From Sthenelais limicola (lineage: Eukaryota > Annelida > Polychaeta > Phyllodocida > Sigalionidae), in NCBI GenBank assembly GCA_942159475.1, contig OW804099.1, forward strand, positions 9,563,954 to 9,627,953: 64,000 bases of DNA, written 5' to 3'. The translations under genes were made by a program, and so were the position numbers. The stretch's first letter is position 1; each line of letters opens with the position of its first letter. Of the stretch, positions 50,871 to 63,075 are shown piece after piece. Below the pieces are notes generated by a model. The model was not told where the DNA came from. It worked only from the letters and a program-made list of their open reading frames with translations, and made no database searches.

Positions 50871-51199
50871 TACAATTGTTCTTGTATGATTGGTATAGTA
50901 TGAAGCTGTTTGCGATTTATAGGTACATGGGGCATTGCCACCAGTGTGTATTTTGAGAAATTCAAAATGGCTGCCAAGATGGCTGCCATAACCAATTGAT
51001 ATTCATAACTTGACTTTTGCTTATCCAAATCTTTGATGTTGTACCACTTTTTTATGGTTTGAGGGGTCAAGGAATCCAATGAAGCTATTTCCAATAGTCT
51101 GCGACCAGTTGCCATAGAGATAAGGTTACCATGGTAGCAAAACATTTTGGTAACCAAACAGAGATTTTGTTATTGATCAAGGTCATATCTTATTGTTGC
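50871..51199. other. Spacer before the satellite block
   Basis: No gene recognised; contains AAGATGGCTGCC at about 50974. Confidence 0.4.
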
Positions 51200-52690
51200 A
51201 TGCCATGCTTGTCATGGACGACCAAAGAGGGTGTAATGGGGGTCATTCAGCAACATAGAGGGTGTAATGGGGGTCATTCAGCAACATAGAGGGAATAATG
51301 GGGGTTATGGAGTACCAAAGAGTGTGTAATGGGGGGTCATTCAGCAACATAGAGGGTATAATGTGGGTTATGGAGTAACATAGAGGGTATAATGGGGGCT
51401 TATTCAGTAACATAGAGGGAATAATGTGGGTCATGGAGTACCAGAGAAGGTGTAATGGGGATCATCCAGCAACATAGAGGGTATAGGGGGGCTTATTCAC
51501 CAACATAGACGGCATAATGTGGGTTATGGAGTAACATAGAGGGTATAATGGGGGCTTATTCAGCAAAATAGAGGGAATAATGTGGGTCATGGAGTACCAG
51601 AGAGGGTATAATGAGGGCTTATTCAGCAAAATAGAGGGAATAATGTGGGTCATGGAGTACCAATGAGGGTGTAATGGGGAGTCATTCAGCAACATAGAGG
51701 GATTAATGGGGGCTTATTCAGCAAAATAGATGGAATAATGTGAGTTATGGAGTAACAAAGAGGGTATAATGGGGGTCATTCAGCAAAATAGAGGGAATAA
51801 TGTGGGTCATGGAGTAACATAGAGGGTATAATGAGGGCTTATTCAGCAAAAAAGAGGGAATAATGTGGGTCATGGAGTACCAGAGAGGGTGCAATGGGGG
51901 TCATTCAGCAAAATAGATGGAATAATGTGGGTCATGGCGTACCAGAGAGGGTGTAATGGGGGTCATTCAGCAAAATAGAGGGAATAATGTGGGTTATGGA
52001 GTACCAAAGAGGGTGTAATGGGGGGTCATTCAGCAACCTAGTGGGCATAATTTGGGTTATGGAGTAACATAGAGGATATAAAGGGGGCTTATTCAGCAAA
52101 ATAGAGGGAATAATGGGGGCTTATTCAGCAAAATAGAGGGAATAATGGGGGTCATGGAGTACCAGAGAGGGTGTAATGGGGGCTTATTCAGCAACATAGG
52201 GGTTATAATGGGGGGGTCATTAAAAAAAATAGAGGGAATAATGGGGGGTCATTCAACAACATAGAAAGCATAATATGGGTCATGGAGTAAGATACAGGGT
52301 GTAATGTGGGTCATAGAGTAACAGTAGGGTATTATGTGGTTCATGGAATCATGGTTCATGGAATGATATAGAGGGTGTAAAGTGTATAACTTAATGTTAC
52401 GCAGCCCAGGGGGTGGCAGTCTAAATTTTGAGGCAACAAGGCTTTACATGATATATGGATGGTCTTTAATGTCAGTCATGGAGTAACACAGCGGGTGTAA
52501 ATGGCGGTCATTCATCAACATAGTATAATGGTATGGTATAATGTGGGTCATGGTGTAACACAGAGGGTAACATAGGTGACATAACGTGGGCCATGGAGTA
52601 ATATAGCTGGTGTAATGGGGATCATTGAGCAACATAGTCTAAGAAATGTTGGGGGTCATGCAACAACATGGGGGTATAATGGGGAGTCAC
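51200..52690. repeat. 30/61-bp minisatellite block
   Basis: About 45 copies of a roughly 30-bp unit, mostly arranged as dimers: ATAATGTGGGTCATGGAGTA then GGGTGTAATGGGGGTCATTC with AGCAA(A/C)ATAGAGGG. It degrades toward the right end. Confidence 0.95.
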
Positions 52691-52769
52691 TAACATACCT
52701 GTATTATTTATCTAATATTAGATAGAACCTGTATGGGACTGGGGGAAGAGACAATGACAAATGGAGGGT

Positions 52770-54190
52770 AGAATAGGGTGCCTCAGTAAGATACTTCAGC
52801 AAGACAGAGGGTATAACATAGGTACTTCAGCAAGTCAGAGGGTATAATGGAGATACATCAGCAAGTCAGAGGGTATAACAGAGATACTTCAGCAAATAAG
52901 AGGGTATAATGGAGATACTTCAGCTAATCAGAGGGTATAACAGAGATACTTCAGCAAGACAGAGGGTATAACAGAGATACTTCAGCAAGACAGAGGGTAT
53001 AATCGAGATACATCAGCAAGTCAGAGGGTATAATGGTGATACTTCAGCAAGACATAGGATATAACAGAGATACTTCAGCAAGTCAGAGGGTATAACAGAG
53101 ATACTTCAGCAAGACAGAGGGTAAAATGGAGATACATCAGCAAGACAGAGGGCATAACAGATATACTTCAGCAAGACAGAGGGTATAACAGAGGTACTCC
53201 AGCAAGACAGAGGGTATAACAGAGATACTTCAGCAAGTCAGAGGGTATAACAGAGATACTTCAGCAAGTCAGAGGGTATAATGGGGATACTTCAGCAGAA
53301 TGAAGGGTAGAATGGGGATGCTTCAGCAAATTGGAGGGTAGAATGGGAGTGCTTCAGCAAGACAGAGGGTATAACAGAGATACTTCAGCAAGTCAGAGGG
53401 TATGGTATAATGGTGATACTTCAGCAAGACAGAGGGTATAATGGAGATACATCAGCAAGTCAGAGGGTATAATGGATATACATCAGCAAGTCAGAGGATA
53501 TAATGGGGATACTTCAGCAAGACAGAGGGTATAATGGGGATACTTCAGCAGAATGAAGGGTAGAATGGGGATGCTTCAGCAAATTGGAGGGTAGAATGGG
53601 AGTGCTTCAGCAAGACAGAGGGTATAACAGAGATACTTCAGCAAGTCAGAGGGTATAATGGTGATACTTCAGAAAGACAGAGGGTATAATGGAGATACAT
53701 CAGCAAGTCAGAGGGTAAAATGGATATACATCAGCAAGTCAGAGGGTATAATGGGGATACTTCAGCAAGACAGAGGGTATAATGGAGATACATCAGCAAG
53801 TCAGAGGGTATAATGGTGATACTTCAGCAAGACATAGGATATAACAGAGATACTTCAGCAAGTCAGAGGGTATAACAGAGATACTTCAGCAAGACAGAGG
53901 GTAAAATGGAGATACATCAGCAAGACAGAGGGCATAACAGATATACTTCAGCAAGACAGAGGGTATAACAGAGGTACTCCAGCAAGACAGAGGGTATAAC
54001 AGAGATACTTCTGCAAGTCAGAGGGTATAACAGAGATACTTCAGCAAGTCAGAGGGTATAATGGGGATACTTCAGCAGAATGAAGGGTAGAATGGGGATG
54101 CTTCAGCAAATTGGAGGGTAGAATGGGAGTGCTTCAGCAAGACAGAGGGTATAACAGAGATACTTCAGCAAGTCAGAGGGTATAATGGTA
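52770..54190. repeat. 31-bp minisatellite with 780-bp higher-order repeat
   Basis: About 45 copies of a unit reading GATACTTCAGCAAG and (T/A)CAGAGGGTATAA(C/T). Marker variants (GACATAGGATATAAC at 53051 and 53831; TTCAGCAGAATGAAGG at 53291 and 54071) repeat 780 bp apart, so a 780-bp block was duplicated. Confidence 0.95.
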
Positions 54191-54745
54191 TAATGGTATA
54201 ATTGTTCTCACTACCTGTTATGGATAACTCTCAAAAGCCTATATTGTCCATTATGGCTCAAAGTAAATTAGTTTTAAGTACGCAAACTATGGCATATGCC
54301 TACTTGCCCGGTTACACTAGGATTGTTGGATACGATAGATCTCAGTATAAGTGTCGACATGGCGGACCATGCCGGTGTATCAGCCATACTATTGTTTTCA
54401 GTCAAATTTATTGCCCCCGCAATGACTGCCTACCAATGACTGCCTGGAATAGTAGGATAGATATGCCAGTCTTTGATTTTGATAGTGTAAGCCTTATATT
54501 GTTCTCACTACTTGTTATGGATAATTCTCAAATGCCTATATTGTCTATAATGTCCATTATAGAGTCAAGCAAATTAGTCATAAGTACGCAAACTATGGCA
54601 TATGCCTATTGCCCGGTCACAGTACCCTATATTGTAAAGACAATACACCAAACCTTGTTTCCATTATACAGATGCAAACTAAGGCACATGGCTACTGCAC
54701 AGATACTGTATATCAAAGTACCAAAAGGTAGAATTTAACCCTAAG
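54191..54745 (+). repeat. Two-copy 290-bp direct repeat
   Basis: GTTCTCACTACCTGTTATGG to ACGCAAACTATGGCATATGC at about 54203-54310 recurs at 54498-54610 with small changes. A 178-codon frame spans both but has no recognised domain, and its copies differ by indels; I do not call it a gene. Confidence 0.7.
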
Positions 54746-54789
54746 CTCTACTACTATTAAGTGTGACTTAAAACACTCGCTAAAAGAGT

Positions 54790-56090
54790 GTGTTGAGGGT
54801 AAAGGCCTTAATCTTAGTATAAGATCGCTGACTAATAAATGGTAGCAACTAAAGTAATATGACTTTTGACGCCTTCTTATTGAGTGAAACTTGGCTAAAG
54901 AGTAATATACTGGATGCTAACTTCTATATTGACGGATACAATATTGAAAGATTAGATAGGATTTAGTCAATCGGCGGAGGACTATGTGCATTTATTAAGA
55001 ATTCGCTAGAATACAAAGTTTTGGATGACCTAAATCACCAAAGTATACATCTAGAAGCGCAAGTATTCCATATAAAACATGAGAACTCTAAGAATCTGAT
55101 CCTCGCCAACTTATATAGTCCCCCAGCGGGCAGAGATAGTATCTTTTGCAAAGAAATTACTAACATTATTGATTTAGCCAGAGAAGCCTACCCTAACTCT
55201 GAGTTAGCAATACATGGGGACATAAATATTGACATGTTACCACATAATACCTACCCTAATAATCACAAAGAAGAGCTTCTGAAATTAGTTAATAATAAAC
55301 ACTTGCAATCGGTTATAACCCTCCCAACAAGAATCGGCTTAAATGGGAAAGAATCTGCACTGGACCATACCTTGTCCGACATTAAATATATTAGCCAGGC
55401 AGGGGTAATTGAATATAACCTGAGCGACCACTATATTGTCTACCTAATTAGGAAAAAACCTAGGGAAAAACATGCCAAATGTAACTTCCAAGCCAGGTCT
55501 TACAGCAACTTAAATACGGCAAATGCCGAGAATGAAATGAATTCAATCAATAACTGGCAATCCTTTTACCAGTGTACTAATCCTAATAAAGCCTGGGACT
55601 TAATGTATGATACCCTATTAAAAACAACTAATAGAATATGCCCCAAGAAGAAATTTAAGGTTAAAAAGGAGAAACCCCCGTGGTATACTAATGAGTTAAT
55701 CAACTTAGCACATAACAGGGATTATTAGAATTTTAGAAAATATAGGAAAACAAAAAAAGAAGCCTTTAAGCTTAGAGCTGTTTACTTCCGGACCAGACAA
55801 GGCAGAAGTAACTACATTAAGGAACAGCTAGATAGACACAAATACGATTATAAGAAGTTTTGGCAGATACTTAACAACTATCTCCCATTCAAGGAAAAGT
55901 CTAAAACAATTACCAAAATTATTAACCCAGAGACTGGCACTATGGCATATGCCAAAGAAATACCAAATGTCATTAATAAATTTTTTGCCAATGTGGGGGC
56001 AAAAACTGCAGCACTGCTACTGGCCAGTATTAATAATTTTGACCTAGGCCCCGCGGACCCAAATATCAAATTAGATTTGGGATATTCTTC
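54790..56090 (+). pseudogene. LINE 2 endonuclease region
   Basis: From GLNLSIRSLTNK at about 54796, interrupted by early stops, to LSETWL, GGLCAFIKN, LANLYSPP, IHGDINID and LSDHYIVYLIRK, the APE endonuclease order. It is followed by the linker seen in the first LINE (FYQCTNPNKAWDLM, then CPKKKFKV). A stop after HNRDY at 55726 breaks it again. The frame is lost at about 56090 before any RT core. Confidence 0.85.
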
Positions 56091-56209
56091 CTGTCACATC
56101 CAACAGAGATGTGCATCTTGTTTGTATGATTTATACAATTTTTGCCTATACTCAAGAAAGAAAATTGGTATAGATATGTGACATCTGTTATTATCATTGG
56201 ACATAAATT

Positions 56210-56700
56210 GGGCAGGGGCTCCAGACATTAGGGCCCAATGACAATAGGGCCCAGAACGGACGTTAGGGCCCAAAGTCCAGATGGCTGATTCTGGGGCGGG
56301 CCCTAACATTTGAAAGTGGGTGGGCCCTAACAACTGATGGAGGTTGGGCCTGATACTAGACCTACATATTTACAAGTAAATATTTCAGACGATATGGCCC
56401 ACCCTTTCCCAGACACTAGGGCCCAGCTGTGATGGGCCCGAACATCTGATAGACTACTTATTTGTTAGTTTCATTCAACTTATTGTGGGTGGGCCCTAGC
56501 GTCTGAATGTAGGTGGGCCCTAATGTCTGAGGATGGGTGGGCCCTAACATCTGAAATAATTATGGAAAACATGCGAAAGTGGGCCCTAGCATCCAAGGTT
56601 TGGGCCATAACATCTGAAGGTGGGTGGGAAATCTGAAAATAAGTGGAAGTGGGCCCTATTGTTGTTTGGCCCTACCGTTGTTGGGCCTGAATGTCTGTAC
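56210..56700. repeat. GGTGGGCCCTAACATCTGA degenerate repeat
   Basis: About 15 copies of GGGCCC, each within GTGGGCCCTAA(C/T)(A/G)TCTGA-like units at irregular spacing of 20-60 bp, in both orientations near the left end. Confidence 0.85.
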
Positions 56701-57289
56701 ACCTTGTGCAGTACTTACAATCAGGGGTTTATGGCAACATATTAAATATCATAGTTAATTATTTTCAGAATGGGATTATAGTTTTTATTTTGACTATTTT
56801 CAACCTATTTTGCCCTATTTATGCAAATTACATGAAATCTGATTGGCTGAAAGGGAATCGGATTGACATAAGGGATGATGCTCTTTAAAATTGCAATGGT
56901 AACCATCGGAATATCTTGTTGCTAAGCAACCAAGACAGATAGAATATTTTCAATGACATCATTGGATTCCTTGGGGTCAATTTAGTGGGGGTAGGGGTTA
57001 TCAAATCAAATGTATCTATAAGACCTATGGATATATAGGCTCATTTCCTGTCAGCCAATCAGATTTCACCTTATTTGCATAAATAGGGGGAAAATGGTAA
57101 TAATAGGTGAAAATAGAAAATGGCCGCCTGCCACATTTTTTTCAGCATCCTTGAGAACACCCATAAGAATTAAGAAATTTAAATAAATGTTGATATCAAA
57201 AAAAGGTTGCCAGACAGTTCTGCACTATTATAAGCTTTTGAGTCAATAAAATACCAAATATAATTATTATGGCCAAAATCCTACTCTAT
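56701..57289. other. Spacer inside the disrupted LINE 2
   Basis: AT-rich; no RT coding sequence found. Confidence 0.45.
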
Positions 57290-57830
57290 ATTTTCTTAGA
57301 TACCACATTTTGTTAGGCTGTTGTAATGTCAATTTTTCAAGTAGGCCTCTGTAAATTGGCTTTTTGGTTCAGAATTTCACTGGCTTTCATATGTACATTA
57401 TATTGTGAATGAATTTGAGTAAAATCCTTTCAATGGCGGAAACTTTGATAAGTCATATTCCCTCAAAGGCTTCATTTTTCATGATTTGGTGACCTTCAAT
57501 GACCTTGACCTTGGGGTCAGAGGTCAAATAACTGTTTCAAAAGTAAGGGCCCATCATAGGTGGTATGTGTGCAAAAAATGAAATTTCTATTTTCAATAAA
57601 TCAAAATATATGGACCAAAAAGCAAAATATTTTGGATGCTTCATTTTTTGGTGACCTTGACCTTTGACCTTCGATTTTGGCATGTTCCGCCATCTTGATT
57701 TTTGTAGACTTTTAGTATGTGACCAATGGGGAAGTATAGTACTCAAAACTGTTGAAAAACCTTCTATTGCAATTTGTTCTAGGTTAGGCCATTTTTTACC
57801 CTAGATCTACTGGACTATATATGATTATTT
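57290..57830 (-). repeat. Dispersed repeat with AGGTCA arrays, copy C
   Basis: Reverse orientation of copy A at 50110-50630. TGACCT words at 57490, 57500, 57506, 57652, 57658 and 57665 preserve the half-site spacing of copy A. Confidence 0.88.
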
Positions 57831-58423
57831 ATCTCCACAATGGTGGGCCTATGGGAGTTTTGCGCGACATGTCCACATGACGTCATGAAACTGCTACAGT
57901 AGCGCGACTCAAAAAATCGCTGCCCTGGACTACTTATGCACCCTATGTAGTGTTATGCTCAGATTTATAGTGTAAGTTTATGCACTGAATACAAAGGAAA
58001 ACTTAAACTTATCAATGGGTTTATTAATAAGTGGGGGGAGCCAATGATATTGACACTGGGGTTTATTCACTGGTTCCTATTAGTCTACCAGTATTCCTTC
58101 CCACGCAATGGACGAGGTGTGGCCCAACACGGTTCTGCTTGGTCAAACTTGTCAGGCAAGGAAAGTAAGTCTGGAGAGACATACTGCAACTTGTATATGG
58201 GGAAGTTTATGAGTTAGCATATTGTCTATGCTGGGCTAGTGGCCCTAGAGGTGGGGGTAGGTAGATTTCTCAGTATCACCACTGGATCGATCAGCAAAAA
58301 CATATGAGTGGCCAGTGGCTAGGTTGCTAGGCAACGGTCTAGATATACAAATGATATCTAGAGCCTCTCTCTATAATGTGATTCAATGAAATGAAATAAG
58401 TATAATACTGATATCACACATCT
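57831..58423. other. Spacer
   Basis: No recognised gene. Confidence 0.4.
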
Positions 58424-59430
58424 ATATATTAATACGGGAATGGTTTTCCGTACATTGAATGTATATCTCCACCGAAACCGCTGGCCTGATCTCCGATATA
58501 TTTCAGGTCCACATTGCCAAAAATGGTGCAGACCCATTCCGCTATGTTTCATTAACAAATTAGGGTTGGAAATGGGTTAGAAATGGGTTTACATCGAGCA
58601 CCCCCATCCAGGGCCCCGCTGCCTGAAAACAAACCTATCAGTGCCCCTACACCAGGTTTCTGGGTCATACTAACATTATTAGAGGTCCGTGTTTCTAGCG
58701 ATGAAATTGCATCAACATGCAACGTTACATGTGACAAAGTCACCACAGACATCACATCATTAATGGACAGGACAAAATTATGTCAGCCTTGCGTCAACAT
58801 AACAACAACCAGTTTTTTTAATCTCCTGGATTTATTTCCAAATCCACAGTGTTCAAAATGCAGGATTACCAAGAGAAGACAATAGGATTAAGGATAGAAG
58901 ACCTTTATCAGCCTCTAACTCTCTGCCTCCATCTCTCCTCTCTCCCTCTCACTTTCTCTCACTCATGGGCCGGGAATGTTCCTGGGCGTGCTCCTGGAGC
59001 CCCCAACAGGAATGGTGCTCCCCTTAAAGACCCCAGGAACATAAATGTTGATCAACTTCATGGCATACAGTTTCCCGCACAGTTGAGATGGCAGCGATCC
59101 CAGGAACATTGTTTTTGATCCACTGCCTTTAAATGTTGCTGGGCCAGTTATGGAGCACTCCCAGGATCGTGCAAAGGGCCTTTCCCGGGAAAATATTTGA
59201 CATGTTTCATATCGTTCCTGGAGCACAATAGAGGGAGAGGGGGGAGGGGTGAGAGGGAGGGAATGGGAGAGGCAACAGGAGTGGGAAAGGGACAATCAAC
59301 ACAACAAATATTAAACAGTGACCAAAAAACATCTTGACAGGGTTCCATTTGAGGTATGGATGTTAATACAGATACTAACTTACAGGGACAATTTGAAAGA
59401 GAAAGAGCACCTTTCTCTCCTACTCCTTTA
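58424..59430 (+). repeat. Interspersed repeat, copy 1 (inverted relative to copy 2)
   Basis: Starts ATCTATATATTAATA and includes GAAACCGCTGGCC, GGGTTTACATCGAGCACCCC and ACACCAGGTTTCTGGGTC, all found inverted at 61740-62003. The part 59220-59410 corresponds to 61430-61560. The part 58690-59200 looks like an insertion in this copy. Confidence 0.75.
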
Positions 59431-59539
59431 GAATTTGTGTTGCAGATATGGAACTTTAATCGGGTTTTTCTTATCTTTGTTTCTAAGAAGGCTTAAGAGA
59501 GAGAGAGGAGTGAGTGAGTGAGTGAGTGAGATTGGTTGC

Positions 59540-60223
59540 TTTACGCCCTTATCAACACATTTAAGATGGTTGAGTTTAAACTCAGCCCCCCTAGAGTACG
59601 AAAAAGAATACTGCTATTTAGGCCTGATAATAGATCAAGCGCTCACATTCAACCCACATGTTCAAGCAAAGATAGATCAAATTACAAAAAGACTCAAAGC
59701 CACCTCAAAAATAAGGAAGTCACTATCGTCAGTAAACACAATGCTGGTATATACCACCATGGTGAGACCAGTCATTGACTTCTGTGATATCTTCTACCTC
59801 CCAGCTCAGGGAAAACACCTAGAGAAACTCCAAACTATTCAAAATTCATTTATTAGAATAGCCCACAACTTAAACAAAACCGAAAGTGTAAAAGAACTTC
59901 ACATCACGAGCAAAATACCGTTCTTAAACGAGAGAAGAGAAGCACACCTTCTCCAGACTGCTTTTTCCATGAGCTGCGACGAGAACTTAACGGACAATAG
60001 GAAAATAAACCTAAGAAATCTGACAAGTGGCAAACTTTTGAAAGTCCCCATGACAAAAACTGAGAGGATCAGGAAATCATATTACATTCAGGCACCATAT
60101 TTGTACAATAAACTACCCCCCAAAGGGAGGAAACCATCCCTAACAATCAGTGATTTCAAATCCTACCTGGAAGAAGAATTTTATTCTTACTCCCCAGGTC
60201 AAGCCAACCAAAATGGCCCCTAG
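59540..60223 (+). pseudogene. LINE 2 reverse-transcriptase C-terminus
   Basis: Open frame with YLGLIIDQALTFNPHVQAKI, MVRPVIDFCDIFYLP, LEKLQTIQNSFIRIA and YNKLPPKGRKPS, matching the post-palm and C-terminal part of CR1/Jockey-type RTs. Same orientation as the endonuclease part at 54790-56090. The catalytic palm is absent between them, replaced by other repeats. Confidence 0.82.
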
Positions 60224-60895
60224 AAAACCAAAAAATCCTAAATTTACGGTGCCGGGGCCGACCCCTGTGGGACGCAGACAACAAACCCAAACCCTACAAC
60301 ATAAACGCCCCTCGACTGCTCTATCTCTCTACCGCAACAACACCTACGAACGGACATGAGCTGACTCGACTGTGTGTTTGTCAGAATGCCATCGACTCAG
60401 CTCATGTACAGGTGGGCGATCGATTGGTACCATGAGTGTTCGTTAGAATGCAAAATGCGAACCACCCGACCGCCCGCCAACACAAATACATACATGTAAT
60501 GTAATTATTATAGTCCCCAAGAAGACTAGTTCAACACTAAAGGCTGATGCGACCAGTGTTCGTCAGAATGCAAATCGCACCACGCCACACAGTGACACAA
60601 CGTTTGTTCAGGCGGGACACCAGGAGTGTTCGTAAGAATGCAAATGGCCTCCCTAATGAACAAACAAGCTCACGCACTACATTGTATTATACTATGTAAT
60701 AAATAACTACCGAATCTACCAAATAGAATAACTGTAATGTATATATATATAATAATGTAATTAGATGTAAAAGGGACCTCCTGGTAGAGCTATGATTAGC
60801 ATAGAATGTCGTACCCATTTCCAGATATTATATTGTAATAATTGTATTGATGTAACTGTGATTGAACTGGAAATAAACAATATACATACATACAT
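60224..60895 (+). other. LINE 2 3' UTR with repeated motif
   Basis: Four copies of GTGTTCGTNAGAATGCAAA: a diverged one at about 60378, then 60438, 60557 and 60627. The tail ends AATAAACAATATACATACAT near 60895. Confidence 0.65.
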
Positions 60896-61120
60896 ATATC
60901 AAGGACGGGAGAGGTGAGAGGTAGGCAGTTTATGATCGAGAGAGAGAGGAGAGTGAGAGAGAGAGAGAGGAGAGTGAGAGAGAGAGGGGGGGGAAGGAGT
61001 GGGAGCAGGAGGCAGAGTGGGAGCAAGAGAGGGAATGGAAGAGGCAACGGGACAAGGACAGGCAACACAACAACAGTCGGTTGCTTTATGCCTGTTTTGA
61101 CACCATACTTTTAGTATATT
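60896..61120. repeat. GA-rich low-complexity sequence
   Basis: GAGAGAGA runs and GGAAGAGGCAAC followed by GTCGGTTGCTTTATGCC. The latter resembles 62740 and 59530, a short word shared near three repeats. Confidence 0.7.
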
Positions 61121-61159
61121 TGATCATTTCAGGGTGAAAGGAGGAAACATGCTAATAGG

Positions 61160-61370
61160 TTAGAATACCCTGCTCTTTTTTAATATTAGCAATAGAATAG
61201 AATTAATAGAATAGAACAATCTTTTATTCATCAAGGGTTTACAAATGTTTGACAAACAGGTCGACAGGCCTCTGGGAACCATTAAGGATTTATTCCCAGA
61301 TCTTCCAGCCGTTCCCTTGACCACTACTGGGATGAACTTATACATAGCAATACATGATGATATATAACTA
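61160..61370 (-). mobile_element. Truncated LINE 3' tail, copy 2
   Basis: The minus strand reads GGCCTGTCGACCTGTTTGTC, GATGAATAAAAGATTGTTCT and ATTCT repeats, homologous to 44890-45002. A short frame upstream (MVPRGLSTCLSNICKP) may be the last coding codons. Confidence 0.6.
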
Positions 61371-62003
61371 GCAAATACCCGTGCTACGCACAGGATTTGC
61401 TAGTGGGACAGTGGGGCCCACATCCTCATCTCTCCTTGTTCCCTCTCCCTCTATCTTTCTCTTTCAAGTTGTCTCTATAACTTAGTATCTTCATACCACA
61501 AATGGAACCCTGTTTAGATGCTTTTTTTGGTCACTGTTCAGTGTTGTGCTGTTGTTGTGTTGCCTGTCCCTGTCCCTGTCCCAATCCCTTTCCTGCTCCC
61601 TCTCCCGTTCCATCTTTCATTGTGAGGCAAGTAGTGGGGGAACAACAATAGTTTATGAACTGATGATGATGATGATGATGATGTTCCTTTCGGTGGAAAT
61701 ACATCAACTCCCGTCCCATAGTGAAGCAATGATGTGCCCGTCCATGACGTTGGGTGACCCAGAAACCTGGTGTAGGGGCACTGATAGGTTTGTTTTCAGG
61801 CAGTGCTGGGGGCCCTGAATGGGGGTGCTCGATGTAAACCCATTTCTAACCCCTTTCCCACCCTAATTTGTTAATGAAACATAGTGGAATGGTTCGGCAC
61901 CATTTTTGGCAATGTGCATGTGAAATATAATGGAGATCTGGCCAGCGGTTTCAGAGAAGATAGGGGTTTAAGGCTCCAAACCCTTATTTTATTAATATAG
62001 AGA
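61371..62003 (-). repeat. Interspersed repeat, copy 2
   Basis: Bounded on the left by a near-perfect palindrome (ACTAGCAAATACCCGTGC with GCACAGGATTTGCTAGT, 61370-61407) and on the right by TATTTTATTAATATAGAGAT. No coding frame is preserved. Non-autonomous element of unknown class. Confidence 0.65.
61662..61685. repeat. GATGAT microsatellite
   Basis: Eight GAT units. Confidence 0.9.
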
Positions 62004-62800
62004 TAATGTGAGGTATAAGAGGTTAATAAAAGGGAAGATATGTCATAAATCAGAGATTTCCAGTAAAGGAATAATACAGATGCTGGTGTTCGATGTTCAA
62101 TTCCAGTACAGGAACTCAACATGACATTAATGACATCAATTTAATAAAAGCAACATTAATCATCGACAGTGGTAATCACTAATTCTGGATTCCAGTACAG
62201 AAGTCCATTAGATTGGAATACGTCATTTATAATTTAGAGGACCGGCTTGAATCCTTTCCTATAGTTTGGCGCCCTATTCCTTAACAGGAAAGGGGAAGGG
62301 GGAAGTGGGAAGTGGGGGAAAGACCAGATGTTTTGACCATTAAGTGTCATTCACCATCACCTCCTTCAGTAGACAGGAACGGGATGCAAGACCTGATATC
62401 CTATTACTGGAGGTAATAGACAGGAGAACTATCATCCTAATTTGGTTGAGGGGGAAGAGCCATGCCATGACCCAGCTGTTCTTTAATGAGGGTGTTAGCT
62501 GATTAACAAGAACTAATGGCCATTCCTTCTTCCACACCTCGACATCAGAGAGAAAACACTGTTGTTTATTTAACCTGTCATAAACTATAGAGCACTTCTG
62601 ATGACGTCACTTAAACTCGCTTACCAGCAGCTGCTTTAGCTCAACCAATTCTACTGCAAATTCTTGTACAAACATTTCACACTTAGCAGAATAAAGATAA
62701 ATTCAGTCCTATATAAGTCATAATATGGGCAGGGGCGGGGGTCGGTTGCTTGACGCCCTTTTTTGAGATATATTTAGTCCTATCAGGGTGAGAAAGGAAA
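62004..62800. other. Spacer
   Basis: No recognised gene. Contains GTCGGTTGCTTGACGCCC at about 62738, similar to words at 59530 and 61078. Confidence 0.4.
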
Positions 62801-62876
62801 CTTGCTAATATAATAATAATAATAATTAAATAATCTAATAATGTAAAAAGGATAATAATAATTATATATATATGCT

Positions 62877-63075
62877 GAAATAATAATAATAATAATGCTC
62901 TTAGCCATAGGCAGCTATACAAATGGCCAGCCTTTGATAACCCATTCAGCCTGCACTGTGGGAGGCGAAATGATGCTTGTGGTAAGTCGCTATGGGATTC
63001 CAGTCTGCAGGACTCTATGAACCACTTGGTTGAGAGTCCAACGCCTAACCAATAGACCACTCCCGACCCCGGCAC
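62877..63075 (-). mobile_element. Probable tRNA-derived SINE
   Basis: The minus strand begins GGGTCGGGAGTGGTCTATTG followed by GTTAGGCGTTGGACTCTCAA. This resembles a tRNA with A box TGGTCTATTGG, an anticodon-like stem GTTG/CAAC, and a B-box-like GGTTCATAGAGTCC. The body continues about 120 bp and ends in ATTATT repeats at 62877-62900. The B box deviates from GGTTCRANTCC, so this is a moderate call. Confidence 0.55.

Noticed and set aside
50867..51157. 96-codon minus-strand frame
   Set aside because: No recognised domain and it lies in dispersed repeat sequence.
51200..52690. Minus-strand frames reading YPLCYSITHIIPSMLL repeats as membrane proteins
   Set aside because: Translation of the 30-bp minisatellite; unit length divisible by three keeps the frame open by chance.
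54202..54738. 178-codon open frame
   Set aside because: Spans two imperfect copies of a direct repeat and has no recognisable domain or codon pattern.
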